DNA of 64,000 nt, taken from a virus. Position numbers and translations under genes: made by a program. Shown piece by piece: positions 28,341-37,067 of this stretch (the first letter of the stretch is position 1; every line of letters begins with the position of its first letter). The stretch lies in the IMG/VR virus record IMGVR_UViG_3300042521_002336, positions 1-64,000 of that record. The stretch is one strand, 5' to 3'. The notes beneath the pieces were generated by a model. The model saw nothing but the letters and a program-made list of their open reading frames with translations, was not told the origin of the DNA and ran no database searches.

Positions 28341-29292
28341 CTTTTAACTCCTTTGTTAATTTAGTTATAAATATCTTTTCTGAATAAATTTCGTTGTAAG
28401 CCTTGAACGCATATTCACTTACATGATCGTAAAAAAGTTTATTTTCTTTTAAATGCTTTGCAACTCGCAATGCTTCCTGCATATTTCCTTTCGGAATTGT
28501 TAATTCGGGGAACAACAAACGTTGCGCATCGCAGCCTTCTGGGCTTTTATCATCATTTCTTCCCCAACCCAAACAAGGAATTTTTAACCTTGCACACGCT
28601 AATGAAAAACTTCCGGCAGCAAAAGTAGGCATTAGATTGATACCATATTTACGTTTATTCAATTCCAAGAACCATTGTTGCCAAGTCATGTAAGGTAAAT
28701 GGTGTAAATCGACAATTCCATCTTCATTTTCTAACTTTCGACCCATTGACGGGGCAAATACTTGTTCGCCTAAAAATTGGGCTACAATAAACGAATCCAT
28801 TCCTCCGTACCAACTACACATATTTCCCGAAATAAGTGAACCTGAACGATTCTCGTGCGGAATAGCAGGGATTGAATCTTCAATTAACAAACTTGGAAGC
28901 GTATAAACTTTTTTATCCGGAAAAATACCTTTGAAATAAATAACATCTTGCTCGTTATGACAATAAATGAAATCTACTTCATTTAAAAACCCTAAGAATT
29001 GAAGTTGAGTTTCAATTGGGAAATCTTGATATAGATTTGCTGGCCCTTCCTGCATCCAGCACCATTTTTCACAAATGTTTCTGTTTTCCCAGAAAAAATT
29101 AATTGCTTTCATGGGTTCTTTTTTAGGAACAATTATGAAACCAAATTCAAACCAAGAATCAATTTCTTTGCTTTGGTTAAAATTGAAATGTTCTGCATCT
29201 AACCCGACAATCCAGTTAGCATCAGTTCTGCCACCTTGATTTCTGGCTAATTTTCCAGTAAATTGATTTTCAGTAAAAAATGCTATATACAT
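28330..29292 (-). CDS. glycosyltransferase-like protein (GT-B type)
   Basis: 320 residues with two alpha/beta halves. The C-terminal half has YGINLMPTFAAGSFSLACARL, then PCLGWGRNDD, the layout of the donor-binding part of GT-B enzymes. The N-terminus MYIAFFTENQFTGKLARNQGG fits a first Rossmann strand and loop. Donor and acceptor unknown. Confidence 0.6.
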   Translation of the reverse strand: MYIAFFTENQFTGKLARNQGGRTDANWIVGLDAEHFNFNQSKEIDSWFEFGFIIVPKKEPMKAINFFWENRNICEKWCWMQEGPANLYQDFPIETQLQFLGFLNEVDFIYCHNEQDVIYFKGIFPDKKVYTLPSLLIEDSIPAIPHENRSGSLISGNMCSWYGGMDSFIVAQFLGEQVFAPSMGRKLENEDGIVDLHHLPYMTWQQWFLELNKRKYGINLMPTFAAGSFSLACARLKIPCLGWGRNDDKSPEGCDAQRLLFPELTIPKGNMQEALRVAKHLKENKLFYDHVSEYAFKAYNEIYSEKIFITKLTKELKDEH

Positions 29293-29462
29293 GAAATTCC
29301 TGTTTCTAATGCTTCTCTAATTTGTTTTGCAGTATAACCTCGGATTGTGAGTTCATCCAAAAGTTCATATACTGAAACATAATCTAAATAATTTAGATTT
29401 TTTTGTTCAAACCATCTACCATAATGCAATTTATTTCCATTGTTTGATTCTTTATTTTTCAT
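29283..29462 (-). CDS. 59-residue unknown protein
   Basis: ATG at 29462. Polar N-terminus, then DYVSVYELLDELTIRGYTAK and a short helix. Overlaps both neighbours. Confidence 0.55.
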   Translation of the reverse strand: MKNKESNNGNKLHYGRWFEQKNLNYLDYVSVYELLDELTIRGYTAKQIREALETGISCI

Positions 29463-29836
29463 ATTATTTCAATTTTATCGTAAATACTACATTTAAAAAT
29501 ATTCGTAGGTTCGTTTGTGCATAAATACGGAAAAGTACCAACTTCAAAATCTTTCAATTGAAATTCAAGCCCATTATCGTACTCATCATCACTAAAATTG
29601 ATGTTTAAAATTTCAAATTCGTGTGCTTCTATTTTCATAGTTTCCAAATGAAGTTTTTGCCATTTTTGCGTATTATAGTTAAACTGATAACTGCCCATAT
29701 TAGGTTCAGTCTGAAACGTTGTATATTCAATATTTCGGTTTTTCGCCGTTGTTCGGTCTACCCAACTGAATTTATATAATCTTAGTTTCTTATTAATAAG
29801 ATACGAGGTCAAAATTTCATGTATAGACGTAATCAT
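29459..29836 (-). CDS. unknown 125-residue protein
   Basis: ATG at 29836 (MITSIHEILTSYLINKK); the frame above it opens only with TTG inside the upstream gene. Beta-rich core with FEVGTFPYLCTNEPTNIFKC. No family recognised. Confidence 0.55.
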   Translation of the reverse strand: MITSIHEILTSYLINKKLRLYKFSWVDRTTAKNRNIEYTTFQTEPNMGSYQFNYNTQKWQKLHLETMKIEAHEFEILNINFSDDEYDNGLEFQLKDFEVGTFPYLCTNEPTNIFKCSIYDKIEII

Positions 29837-29837
29837 A

Positions 29838-29993
29838 TCATCGTCTTTTGAAGTTAAATAATTCCTTCCAGTTATATGCAATAAAAGTTGAACCAACTCC
29901 TAATACAAAACTTTTGAAGTCAATTCCGCCCATAATAAGGTCAAATCCAAAGGCTAAACCAAAAATAATCAAAAATGCTGGTTCTATTTTCAT
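29838..29993 (-). CDS. 51-residue membrane protein
   Basis: ATG at 29993. Two hydrophobic stretches (FLIIFGLAFGF and FVLGVGSTFIAY) and a basic end KRR. Overlaps the upstream gene by four bases. Confidence 0.5.
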   Translation of the reverse strand: MKIEPAFLIIFGLAFGFDLIMGGIDFKSFVLGVGSTFIAYNWKELFNFKRR

Positions 29994-30247
29994 TTTAAAA
30001 ATTCTTTTATTGTTTTAATTAAAGGTTCTCTTTCTCTAAAATCTTGACATAACTTCATTTCTTTATTTAACCAAATAACCAATATGTATCTTCCTTCATG
30101 TTCATCGTTTTCATAATAATCATCTAAATAAAAATGTAAGCCTTCTTTCCAACCAAATTGATAAAAAATGGATGAATCAACGGTATATCGCTCTCCTTTC
30201 AAATAATCAAATTGCGCAAGTTCTTTAAGTTGTTCTAATAAAGACAT
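29990..30247 (-). CDS. unknown 85-residue protein
   Basis: Acidic: FYLDDYYENDEHEGRYILVIW. Coupled to the deacetylase gene upstream by a 13-base overlap. No family recognised. Confidence 0.55.
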   Translation of the reverse strand: MSLLEQLKELAQFDYLKGERYTVDSSIFYQFGWKEGLHFYLDDYYENDEHEGRYILVIWLNKEMKLCQDFREREPLIKTIKEFLK

Positions 30248-30924
30248 TCTTTTAAAAATTTAGGTTCCACCGTATAATTTTCAAATAAATAAGTTAAACT
30301 CGTCCGCAATTGCGCATAATTTTGTTCATTCCAGACATTATGATTGTGTTTACCTGCAATATGACTTTGAAACATAATCATATCGTGATTATGAATGGAA
30401 ATATTTTCTTGGTGAATTCCGTCGTGGCCAAAGAATGTTTTACATTGCCATTCCAAATTGTTATTATGCTGATAATGAAGTGCTACATATTTGAATTTGC
30501 TTTGTAATTCATATTTTGATTCTGGCGAACATAACCATCCCGGATTACGATGTCCCATTTCAGATAAATCAAATCCGCATTCAGCCCATTCATTCTCCAT
30601 TAACGAAATTCTTTCTTGTATTTGTTTTGAATCTCGCAATTCAGCCCACTCGCACTCTCCATAAAGTTTAGGGTCAGAAGTCATGTGGAAGTGGCCGTGG
30701 GTGCAAATTTCTGTGAACGAAAGACTTGCAAGTTCTTGAATCCAACTTTTATCTTTACTAATGGGATATTCGCGGTGGTAACAAGAAGGAACGAAAATAT
30801 TGAATTTACAGCCAAATTCTTCATTCAAACTTCTAAACCATTTTTCCGCAGGTTCTCCAAGTAATCGGTAGCCTTTTTTGGGATTTATGTCATCTACTGC
30901 TATATTTAATTTAAACTGGCTCAT
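30235..30924 (-). CDS. polysaccharide deacetylase-like (CE4/NodB)
   Basis: Start at 30924 (MSQFKLNIAVDDINP) preferred over a longer hydrophobic frame. 229 residues. VDDI supplies the catalytic and metal Asp; EICTHGHFHM matches the metal HxxxH-type motif; GHRNPGW corresponds to the R-x-P motif of the family. These enzymes remove N- or O-acetyl groups from polysaccharide; within this glycan-rich operon it may trim a surface or phage glycan. Confidence 0.7.
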   Translation of the reverse strand: MSQFKLNIAVDDINPKKGYRLLGEPAEKWFRSLNEEFGCKFNIFVPSCYHREYPISKDKSWIQELASLSFTEICTHGHFHMTSDPKLYGECEWAELRDSKQIQERISLMENEWAECGFDLSEMGHRNPGWLCSPESKYELQSKFKYVALHYQHNNNLEWQCKTFFGHDGIHQENISIHNHDMIMFQSHIAGKHNHNVWNEQNYAQLRTSLTYLFENYTVEPKFLKECLY

Positions 30925-31216
30925 GTCTAAAACTTTCCTTACTATGAATATAACAATGAAAAACGGTTTTAATCCAAGGACAAACATTTATGTCATTGGC
31001 AAACCAAATGCCTTCTTGACCGTGAGAGAATATAATGCAATTATCATGCTCCTCACGAATATGTTTCCAAGATTTGTCACTCTCAATATTTAACAACCAC
31101 TTTTCAAACAAATCTGCCCATTCTTTGTAATTAGGACTTATAAACATAGTGTCATCATCTGGGCAATCGTTTGAAAAATAAATCGCCTCAAACAGTTTTT
31201 CTTGATATTTGGTCAT
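30911..31216 (-). CDS. unknown 101-residue protein
   Basis: Helical N-terminus, then a HDNCIIFSHGQEGIWFANDI region. Overlaps the deacetylase start by 14 bases. No family recognised. Confidence 0.55.
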   Translation of the reverse strand: MTKYQEKLFEAIYFSNDCPDDDTMFISPNYKEWADLFEKWLLNIESDKSWKHIREEHDNCIIFSHGQEGIWFANDINVCPWIKTVFHCYIHSKESFRHEPV

Positions 31217-31225
31217 AAATTTAAT

Positions 31226-31507
31226 TTATCGTGCAAATAATATGATAGCAGGTTGAACGTTGTTATGTTTATCAATTACTTCTTGGATTTCATCCGATAA
31301 ATCATCAGCATCTTCATTAATATACCAAATTAATTCATTATCATTCATAGCAAATCGATCGTTAGAATCCAAAACGACTGAATTATCTTTACTGATAAAA
31401 TCATGAACTCCGGTTCTGCCATATTGATCATATGCATATAAAACAGCGGCTTCTGGGTCGCATTTTTGAAGTTCTGAAATTAAATCTTTAACTTTAATGG
31501 TTTGCAT
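31226..31507 (-). CDS. small phage protein of a common type
   Basis: 93 residues. VKDLISELQKCDPEAAVLYA is a motif I know from many small phage proteins of unknown function, in which a helix ends with D-P-x-A-x-V. The rest is acidic. Confidence 0.6.
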   Translation of the reverse strand: MQTIKVKDLISELQKCDPEAAVLYAYDQYGRTGVHDFISKDNSVVLDSNDRFAMNDNELIWYINEDADDLSDEIQEVIDKHNNVQPAIILFAR

Positions 31508-31913
31508 TTATTTCTTTAATTTTTTGTTCTCTTAAATTTTGCAATTTTTTAATTTGATGGTCAATTTCAATTATATCAGAATGTAGAAATACATATCGAA
31601 ATTCAAACTCATTGAAATTATACCAATCATCATGTTGAACAACGATCGTTAATTCTGAATCTTTTTTGTTGTACCGATTAAACTCGCAAAAGTGAACTAA
31701 GTTTTTTGTCGGTGTAATTTGAAACCCTCGACTGCATAGCCAATCAGCATCTTCCAACCTAAATGTCACGGCTCTGAACTGTCTATCAAATAATGACTTA
31801 TACGATTGTTCAAATGCGCTGTTAAAGGTATAATCTTGGGGTTCAAGGGTTCGGGTTTTGAAATCTTTGATTGTAATTGTTTTCCAAGGTAAATCTTGCG
31901 GATTTATAAGCAT
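31494..31913 (-). CDS. unknown 139-residue protein
   Basis: Central YKSLFDRQFRAVTFRLEDADW, C-terminal long helix (QIKKLQNLREQKIKEI). Overlaps the next gene by 14 bases. No family recognised. Confidence 0.55.
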   Translation of the reverse strand: MLINPQDLPWKTITIKDFKTRTLEPQDYTFNSAFEQSYKSLFDRQFRAVTFRLEDADWLCSRGFQITPTKNLVHFCEFNRYNKKDSELTIVVQHDDWYNFNEFEFRYVFLHSDIIEIDHQIKKLQNLREQKIKEINANH

Positions 31914-31917
31914 AATT

Positions 31918-32145
31918 TCAATTATTGTTATTTTTAATTTGTTCTAACTTTGATGCAAATAAGGCTACTTCCCAACCAATTTCTTCAACAAATTCACCTA
32001 CTACTTTACAATAACCTAACCCATTGTTTTGACAATACATTTCTGCTTCTTGCCAATTTAAGGCTTCAATGTTCGGGCCTTGCCAAACTTTTAATTCACC
32101 GTCATTTGGATCAATAGCACGAATTTCAGTTGTAAATTTCTTCAT
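31918..32145 (-). CDS. unknown 75-residue protein
   Basis: Beta-alpha-beta pattern: TTEIRAIDPNDGELKVW, then NWQEAEMYCQNNGLGYCKVV. Resembles small ferredoxin-like or phage host-takeover folds; not assigned. Confidence 0.55.
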   Translation of the reverse strand: MKKFTTEIRAIDPNDGELKVWQGPNIEALNWQEAEMYCQNNGLGYCKVVGEFVEEIGWEVALFASKLEQIKNNNN

Positions 32146-32420
32146 TAAACATAACCTTCGTTTTCTTTCATAAATTCTTTTCGGGTTATTGCAATTATGG
32201 GTAAATTATCCAAATATGACAAATCAGGATCGGCTTCCAATTTAGTCTTCCAACATTGTTCTACTTCATTGAATTCAAAGTCAACGCCCCACTCTCCAGC
32301 AGGTCGCCAATAATAATATCCCGAATCCGAAGCAAAATAATTGTGCTGCCTTCGTTCCAACCTCATTGCGGTTCCGGTCGGGGAACCTATACGAACGTAT
32401 TTGGGCGGTTTATTTTTCAT
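32145..32420 (-). CDS. unknown 91-residue protein
   Basis: Basic start MKNKPPKYVRIGSPTGTAMR, aromatic centre (YFASDSGYYYWRP). One-base overlap with the next gene. No family recognised. Confidence 0.55.
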   Translation of the reverse strand: MKNKPPKYVRIGSPTGTAMRLERRQHNYFASDSGYYYWRPAGEWGVDFEFNEVEQCWKTKLEADPDLSYLDNLPIIAITRKEFMKENEGYV

Positions 32421-32423
32421 CTG

Positions 32424-32585
32424 CTATTTAAAATGACTTTTTATCCAGTTTAAAATGTTATTGTAATTTAAAATAGTCAGCATCAAAATAAACCACACTA
32501 CACTCCAAATTTCATATTGAAATGAACCTTCAAATGCAAACAATACTCCTAAAAAATAAAATAGTATAGCAATAATGTTTTTCAT
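32424..32585 (-). CDS. 53-residue membrane protein
   Basis: ATG at 32585. Two hydrophobic segments (IIAILFYFLGVLFAF and VVWFILMLTIL). Overlaps the glycosyltransferase end by four bases. Confidence 0.5.
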   Translation of the reverse strand: MKNIIAILFYFLGVLFAFEGSFQYEIWSVVWFILMLTILNYNNILNWIKSHFK

Positions 32586-33604
32586 AGTGACTTCGATTTT
32601 ACCTGTTTAAACAATGTTTCAAGATTATGTTTCGATTTTTCTTCTAATTCAACCCACCAGTTTCCTTTTTTTTCAGCATTACAAATTCCAGTTGGATTAT
32701 CTTCATTTAAGATAAACTTTCGTTTTTGTGGGTGTCTACGGTTATGAACCCGTAAAATGTTTTTGAAATTGAACTGAACAAAGTCATCTCCCATAATCCG
32801 TTTGGCGATTCTTAAAATTGATTCATCTTCGCCGTGATGGATTAATGAATGGGGCAAAGTTACTCCCGATTTTAAAAGTTCACTTGTAAAAACCAAACAA
32901 CTTCCATCGGCCTTGGGTTCAGTCAATGCTTGGACTTGAATTTTATCGGGACTGATATTATTTATTTCATTCATTTGTTCTAAGGACATATAAGATTTTT
33001 CAGAGGCAGGATTGTTAAAAATCCAATTTTCATCATCTTGATATGGAATTGATTCAAATAAAGGATGCGTTATCACGTCCCAACTTTTGTCCCAATTCTT
33101 TCTTCCGGCAAAGTTAGCAACATATTTGGGATATTGGCCGGAAACTTGTTCATGTAAAGTTTCCAAAGCAAATAACGTTTGTTTGGGCCATAGAGAATCC
33201 ACCTCGTTCCAACAAATAAAGTCATGTGTATTGGTATATTTCCAACATATATCTCTGCGAGAGTGTGCAATATTATAAAAAGGAACATCATCAAAAATAT
33301 ATGAAATCTTCACATCCAATTCAGATGGTAGTTTACCCCATATCTTTCCAAATTGTTCTTTAAATAAAATAAAACCATAGTATTCGTTTATAAATACTCT
33401 GCCATTTCCATGCTGTTCATAAAATTTATACCAATCTATTTTTTCAAATTTTTGCTGAAAATTAAAACATAAATCTATTGTAATATTTTGTTTATTAGTT
33501 ATTGGTTCAGTCATCTGAATCAGAGATTGAATATGTTCATTGAACATTCCAATTTCATAAAATTGAATTAACGACGAAAATACATATTTATTATTTAATT
33601 GCAT
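32582..33604 (-). CDS. glycosyltransferase-like protein beside a homing cassette
   Basis: 340 residues. Starts MQLNNKYVFSSLIQFYEIGM. Central HDFICWNEVDSLWPKQ may be the metal site of a GT-A fold; LPHSLIHHGEDESILR resembles the acceptor-side acidic region. Its first 35 residues are similar to the 39-residue fragment at 34573-34692 on the other side of the homing cassette. It overlaps the LAGLIDADG gene by 14 bases. Confidence 0.6.
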   Translation of the reverse strand: MQLNNKYVFSSLIQFYEIGMFNEHIQSLIQMTEPITNKQNITIDLCFNFQQKFEKIDWYKFYEQHGNGRVFINEYYGFILFKEQFGKIWGKLPSELDVKISYIFDDVPFYNIAHSRRDICWKYTNTHDFICWNEVDSLWPKQTLFALETLHEQVSGQYPKYVANFAGRKNWDKSWDVITHPLFESIPYQDDENWIFNNPASEKSYMSLEQMNEINNISPDKIQVQALTEPKADGSCLVFTSELLKSGVTLPHSLIHHGEDESILRIAKRIMGDDFVQFNFKNILRVHNRRHPQKRKFILNEDNPTGICNAEKKGNWWVELEEKSKHNLETLFKQVKSKSL

Positions 33605-34388
33605 ATTTTTTTATTATTCTATATGTATGACTTAAATCATAATTTAACAACTGGGATATTTCTTTTGGTGTTTTTCCGCTATTGTATAATTCTAAACATT
33701 GAATTTTTATATTTTGAGATTTTTCATGAGAATTGTTATGATTAATATCAATTCGATCCCATTTTCGTTCGAGTAATGGGAGTTTCAGTGCAGTTAAATT
33801 AGTCTTAAGAGTTTTTAATTCTGAATTAACACCCAATCGCAAAAAACTCATATCTCCCCATATATGTATGGTACTTCTATTTGAAATATATTTTTTAAAA
33901 AATTCAAGAATATGTACCCAATTTTTATGTATTGCTATTGATAAAAATACTCTTTTATCGGACTTAGGTGTCTTGACAATTGATCCGTCCCCGTCTATAT
34001 AACCTGCAATAAGTGATAATATTTGGTTCTTATTAAAATTGCTCTCATAGTCATTTATATCGGGCGGATTATACGTTTTATTCGGTTTAATGTGAAATTT
34101 ATTTACTATTTGTTTAACTACAATCTTGTCGCAAAAACGAATGCGACAACTGGTATTATTACTTGTCTTGGTTTTAACTTCTCTATGATCGATTTCATTT
34201 TTAAAATTTACAAATTTTTTAAATTTAAACAAATGATCATAATCTTTATTATTTATTTCTAATGACATTTGTTGGGAATTTTGCGAAAACCAACCATCCG
34301 CTAACAGAAATCCGACCCAATAAAATGATTCGTTATCGTTTTCCAATAGTTTAGTCAAATCATAATTTGTTTCTTTTTCTTGTTTCAT
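33591..34388 (-). CDS. LAGLIDADG homing endonuclease
   Basis: 265 residues with two LAGLIDADG motifs, FYWVGFLLADGW (about 22-33) and LIAGYIDGDGSI (about 125-136), so a monomeric two-domain nuclease. The C-terminus carries a helix-turn-helix (CLELYNSGKTPKEISQLL). It cuts a specific DNA site to copy itself. Preceded by a small partner gene and the leader shared with the GIY-YIG cassette. Confidence 0.85.
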   Translation of the reverse strand: MKQEKETNYDLTKLLENDNESFYWVGFLLADGWFSQNSQQMSLEINNKDYDHLFKFKKFVNFKNEIDHREVKTKTSNNTSCRIRFCDKIVVKQIVNKFHIKPNKTYNPPDINDYESNFNKNQILSLIAGYIDGDGSIVKTPKSDKRVFLSIAIHKNWVHILEFFKKYISNRSTIHIWGDMSFLRLGVNSELKTLKTNLTALKLPLLERKWDRIDINHNNSHEKSQNIKIQCLELYNSGKTPKEISQLLNYDLSHTYRIIKKYAIK

Positions 34389-34539
34389 TTTTTTGAATTT
34401 CCTTTATAGTTTTTATAAGAAGATTGCTAACAAATTGATTAACTTTTAGAGAATTCTGTTTACAATATTCTTTAACAATCGAATGACATTCAACTGACAC
34501 TCTAAAACTTTTCAATTCATCGATTTCTTCTTGTTTCAT
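34360..34539 (-). CDS. homing-cassette partner protein, copy 1
   Basis: ATG at 34539 gives 59 residues: MKQEEIDELKSFRVSVECHS, then IVKEYCKQNSLKVNQFVSNL and a basic tail. A strand then two helices is a ribbon-helix-helix layout. Closely parallel to the protein at 47062-47229 (shared MKQ start, Y-C-K-x-N-x-L-K, F-V helix). Overlaps the nuclease start by 29 bases. Probably a DNA-binding regulator of the cassette. Confidence 0.6.
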   Translation of the reverse strand: MKQEEIDELKSFRVSVECHSIVKEYCKQNSLKVNQFVSNLLIKTIKEIQKNETRKRNKL

Positions 34540-34562
34540 ATACTATAAGTATCCAAAATTTT
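34540..34562 (-). promoter_or_regulatory. shared cassette leader, copy 1
   Basis: Minus strand GTAAAATTTTGGATACTT then ATAG and TATATG. The same leader with two or three changes precedes the GIY-YIG cassette at 47230. It may be the cassette promoter/operator or part of the insertion boundary. Confidence 0.55.
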
Positions 34563-34572
34563 ACAAAAAAAG

Positions 34573-34692
34573 TTACAAATTATTTTCAATTCCTTCCAAC
34601 ATTTGTTGGCAAGAACGTAAATGCTTATCCAACATTTCAATTTCGTAAAACTGAACTTGGGTTCCGATGAGGTAAGTGTTTTTTAATTTCAT
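34573..34692 (-). pseudogene. 5' fragment of a glycosyltransferase gene
   Basis: ATG at 34692, 39 residues: MKLKNTYLIGTQVQFYEIEM then LDKHLRSCQQMLEG, then a stop. It parallels the N-terminus of the intact gene at 33604 (MQLNNKYVFSSLIQFYEIGM). The homing cassette lies exactly between the two, so this looks like the original 5' end displaced by the insertion, with the intact copy brought in or rebuilt beside it. Confidence 0.6.
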
Positions 34693-34694
34693 TT

Positions 34695-34955
34695 TTAAAT
34701 CATTTTACAGCCAGAATAGGCTTCATAATTGTAAAGATTGGGGGCATAATGAAGATATTCTTCATGAACTGCATAATTAATCACTTCTCCGTTTGACAAA
34801 CGTTCTGATTTCCATTCCCATTGGCCGTATTCATTACGTTGCGGCACTGTCAAAACTTTGGTTTTTATACAGCAACCATATTCATATTCGTAATGAATAT
34901 CGCCAATTTTTATGCCTTGAACCTCGACATCACCCTTTGTAAAAATTCTATTCAT
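34695..34955 (-). CDS. unknown 86-residue protein
   Basis: Beta-rich with many Tyr (IHYEYEYGCCIKTKV, LHYAPNLYNYEAY). Followed after two bases by the glycosyltransferase fragment. No family recognised. Confidence 0.55.
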   Translation of the reverse strand: MNRIFTKGDVEVQGIKIGDIHYEYEYGCCIKTKVLTVPQRNEYGQWEWKSERLSNGEVINYAVHEEYLHYAPNLYNYEAYSGCKMI

Positions 34956-35259
34956 TTTTCAGTATTTTTATCGTTTGAATTATTTCACCAGTAAATATCT
35001 TTTTTCTAACTAAGAAAACTTGTCCGGGCCGAACCTCAAAGTGAAATTCAGTATCATGGTAAATCCATTGCCATGAATAAATGTCATCACTACTGGGGTT
35101 TATTTGCTTAACTTTAACCCGTTTAATTCCATAAGGCGGTATATTGATATAATTGTCGTTTAACAATATTTCACCTGCTTCCGAATTAACTTTAAAGGTT
35201 TGGGCATTTGAGTTTAACCAAAGACAAATAAATACAAAACTAAACAGTTTCCTCATCAT
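34948..35259 (-). CDS. secreted beta-rich protein
   Basis: 103 residues with a signal peptide (FSFVFICLWLNSNAQ). Mature part alternates strands. Probably periplasmic or outer surface. Confidence 0.6.
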   Translation of the reverse strand: MMRKLFSFVFICLWLNSNAQTFKVNSEAGEILLNDNYINIPPYGIKRVKVKQINPSSDDIYSWQWIYHDTEFHFEVRPGQVFLVRKKIFTGEIIQTIKILKNE

Positions 35260-35539
35260 TAAAATGTTTTAATTGATAAACCATCATCATTGCATTACAA
35301 GCAAGAGCAATTAAATGACCGTTTTCCTGACCATCATCATCAAAGGTTCCTTCTTGAATTTCCATAAAATGCCGTATCAAGGCTTGATTCAATTCCTCAA
35401 CATCAATCTTTTTTTTCCAGTTGAACCTTGGATATTTGTCTCCCTTATTTTGGGACATTCGTTCGGCCATTGATTTAACAAATGACCAATCCAACTCGTA
35501 GAAAAGTTTATCTTTGTTCTCTTTTATTCCAGAATTCAT
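35240..35539 (-). CDS. unknown helical 99-residue protein
   Basis: Helical; contains LDWSFVKSMAERMSQNKGDK and FDDDGQENGHLIALACNAMM. Similar small proteins are frequent in phages; not identified. Confidence 0.55.
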   Translation of the reverse strand: MNSGIKENKDKLFYELDWSFVKSMAERMSQNKGDKYPRFNWKKKIDVEELNQALIRHFMEIQEGTFDDDGQENGHLIALACNAMMMVYQLKHFNDEETV

Positions 35540-35654
35540 TCAAAACCATTATTGTGAACGTTAAAAATCCGGCATATATAAAAGAATTTATATGCGTATA
35601 GAGTCCTAAAATGGACAATCCGGCACTTACAAAAGTTAACTGAAAGGATTTCAT
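35508..35654 (-). CDS. 48-residue membrane protein
   Basis: Start at 35654 (MKSFQLTFVSAGLSILGL). Two membrane spans and a basic end NKREQR. Its ATG shares bases with the end of the upstream gene. Confidence 0.5.
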   Translation of the reverse strand: MKSFQLTFVSAGLSILGLYTHINSFIYAGFLTFTIMVLNEFWNKREQR

Positions 35655-35857
35655 TATTTCAATTTTATAAACAATAACGCAAAACCAAATATAGGCCAAC
35701 CTAATACAAGCAACACCGAAAAAATAATCAAAACTGGAACAATAAAAATCATTTGTTCTGAATGATAATATTTCGCGGTAAGATATTTAAAATCTTGATA
35801 AGCAATAAAGCCGAAAATAACTACTCCGAATAGATAAATTAGTAAAATAGTACCCAT
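35654..35857 (-). CDS. two-pass membrane protein
   Basis: 67 residues with spans at about 3-20 and 36-63, basic ends. Two bases after the upstream stop. Function unknown. Confidence 0.55.
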   Translation of the reverse strand: MGTILLIYLFGVVIFGFIAYQDFKYLTAKYYHSEQMIFIVPVLIIFSVLLVLGWPIFGFALLFIKLK

Positions 35858-35859
35858 TT

Positions 35860-36267
35860 TTAAAAATTATTTAATATGTCCCAAAATTCAACAGGGAGAT
35901 GAATGTTTTTATTTGATATTGCAATATGAAATAATGGTGCGATTTCTTCTGACGAATAACCACTTAAACCACAACCAATTTTGGTTACTAAGAATATTTT
36001 ATCAGGATTTTGTTTTGCATATTCAACAAAGATTTTAACATAAGGTTCGATTTCATTTATTGAAAGAACCTTCAAATTTCTATCCTTAGTCGGAATTGCA
36101 TAACATTCGCCTGTTGGGCCAAATCCAACGCCGTATTCTGCTCCAAATTGATTTTTAGCATTTAAGGCTGCACCTAATCCGTGCTTTCCTGCTAAGTTCG
36201 AACCAAATACGAAAATCTCGTTTGGTTTGAGTTCAGTTATATTTGGATGAGTTATTCTATTAATCAT
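35860..36267 (-). CDS. macro-like phage protein
   Basis: 135 residues with NEIFVFGSNLAGKHGLGAAL and FLVTKIGCGLSGYSSEEIAP. These are the glycine loops of the macro-like A1S_2505-type phage family, which binds ADP-ribose-like ligands. It might remove or read ADP-ribose marks or nucleotide signals; that is inference. Confidence 0.7.
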   Translation of the reverse strand: MINRITHPNITELKPNEIFVFGSNLAGKHGLGAALNAKNQFGAEYGVGFGPTGECYAIPTKDRNLKVLSINEIEPYVKIFVEYAKQNPDKIFLVTKIGCGLSGYSSEEIAPLFHIAISNKNIHLPVEFWDILNNF

Positions 36268-36894
36268 TTATCTGTTGAGTTTACAAATCAATCCTTCTGA
36301 ACCTTTGGTTAATACCCGCTCAGGAAACCCGCCGAAGGAATATTTGATTGGATGGCCAATTTCTTGAATTTTGACCAATCTACCGTTATAAATCAATTGT
36401 TCAATTGCGACAAATACCCGTTCGTTTAACCCATAATCGTCAAAAATAAAATAAACATCTCCATTACCCAAATTCATTGAACAGGCACGAGCAACGTCAT
36501 CTAAGACGTTTTGGGTATCGTGTCCAGCATCTACGACAAATACATTCAAAGGTTTAGTATTTGGATTATCATCAAATGTATAACTTTTATATAAAACCAT
36601 AGCAATGTACTCAATATTGGTTCTATCTGAATTCAAAACTTGGGCTTCGTGAAAATGTCCCGGAAAGTTTATCGTGTAAACCTTTGAAAACAAATAACTC
36701 AAAACTCTCGTTGTTTGACCTTTATGAGTTCCAAATTCAAGTGCATTCCATGTATGAGAACCTTCCAAGTTTTTGAAAAACTCCCATACATCGGTTTTAA
36801 ACTTGAAAGAGGTAGTTGAAAAGTTTTGAAACTTATCCTCTCCTACTTCTTCTAAAATTTCTTCTATTGACTTAAAATAGACCGTTTCTTTCAT
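36268..36894 (-). CDS. class I SAM methyltransferase-like protein
   Basis: 208 residues. SHTWNALEFGTHKGQTTRVL is motif I of a Rossmann methyltransferase, NVFVVDAGHDTQNVLDDV the acidic motif. Close in layout to TylF/Methyltransf_24-type enzymes that modify sugars. Target unknown; in a glycan operon a sugar O-methyltransferase is plausible. Confidence 0.6.
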   Translation of the reverse strand: MKETVYFKSIEEILEEVGEDKFQNFSTTSFKFKTDVWEFFKNLEGSHTWNALEFGTHKGQTTRVLSYLFSKVYTINFPGHFHEAQVLNSDRTNIEYIAMVLYKSYTFDDNPNTKPLNVFVVDAGHDTQNVLDDVARACSMNLGNGDVYFIFDDYGLNERVFVAIEQLIYNGRLVKIQEIGHPIKYSFGGFPERVLTKGSEGLICKLNR

Positions 36895-37067
36895 GTTAGA
36901 ATAACCAAATTAAAATGTAATAGAATTCCAACCATTGCGCAAAATGTTGACAATGTACTTGTAATGGTACAAATAAATGCTCCGAATAAAGTTTCTTCAT
37001 TAGATTTAAAGATTTTATACGAATTTACAAGTCCGATAAATGGAATTAACGATATGAAAATGTTCAT
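36891..37067 (-). CDS. 58-residue membrane protein
   Basis: ATG at 37067. Two or three hydrophobic segments (ISLIPFIGLV, LFGAFICTITSTL, CAMVGILLHF). Overlaps both neighbours by four bases. Confidence 0.55.
   Translation of the reverse strand: MNIFISLIPFIGLVNSYKIFKSNEETLFGAFICTITSTLSTFCAMVGILLHFNLVILT

Noticed and set aside
33605-34692. Group I intron in the glycosyltransferase gene
   Set aside because: The upstream fragment and downstream gene duplicate the same N-terminus, so splicing would not give a continuous protein. The nuclease looks free-standing, with no intron core seen.
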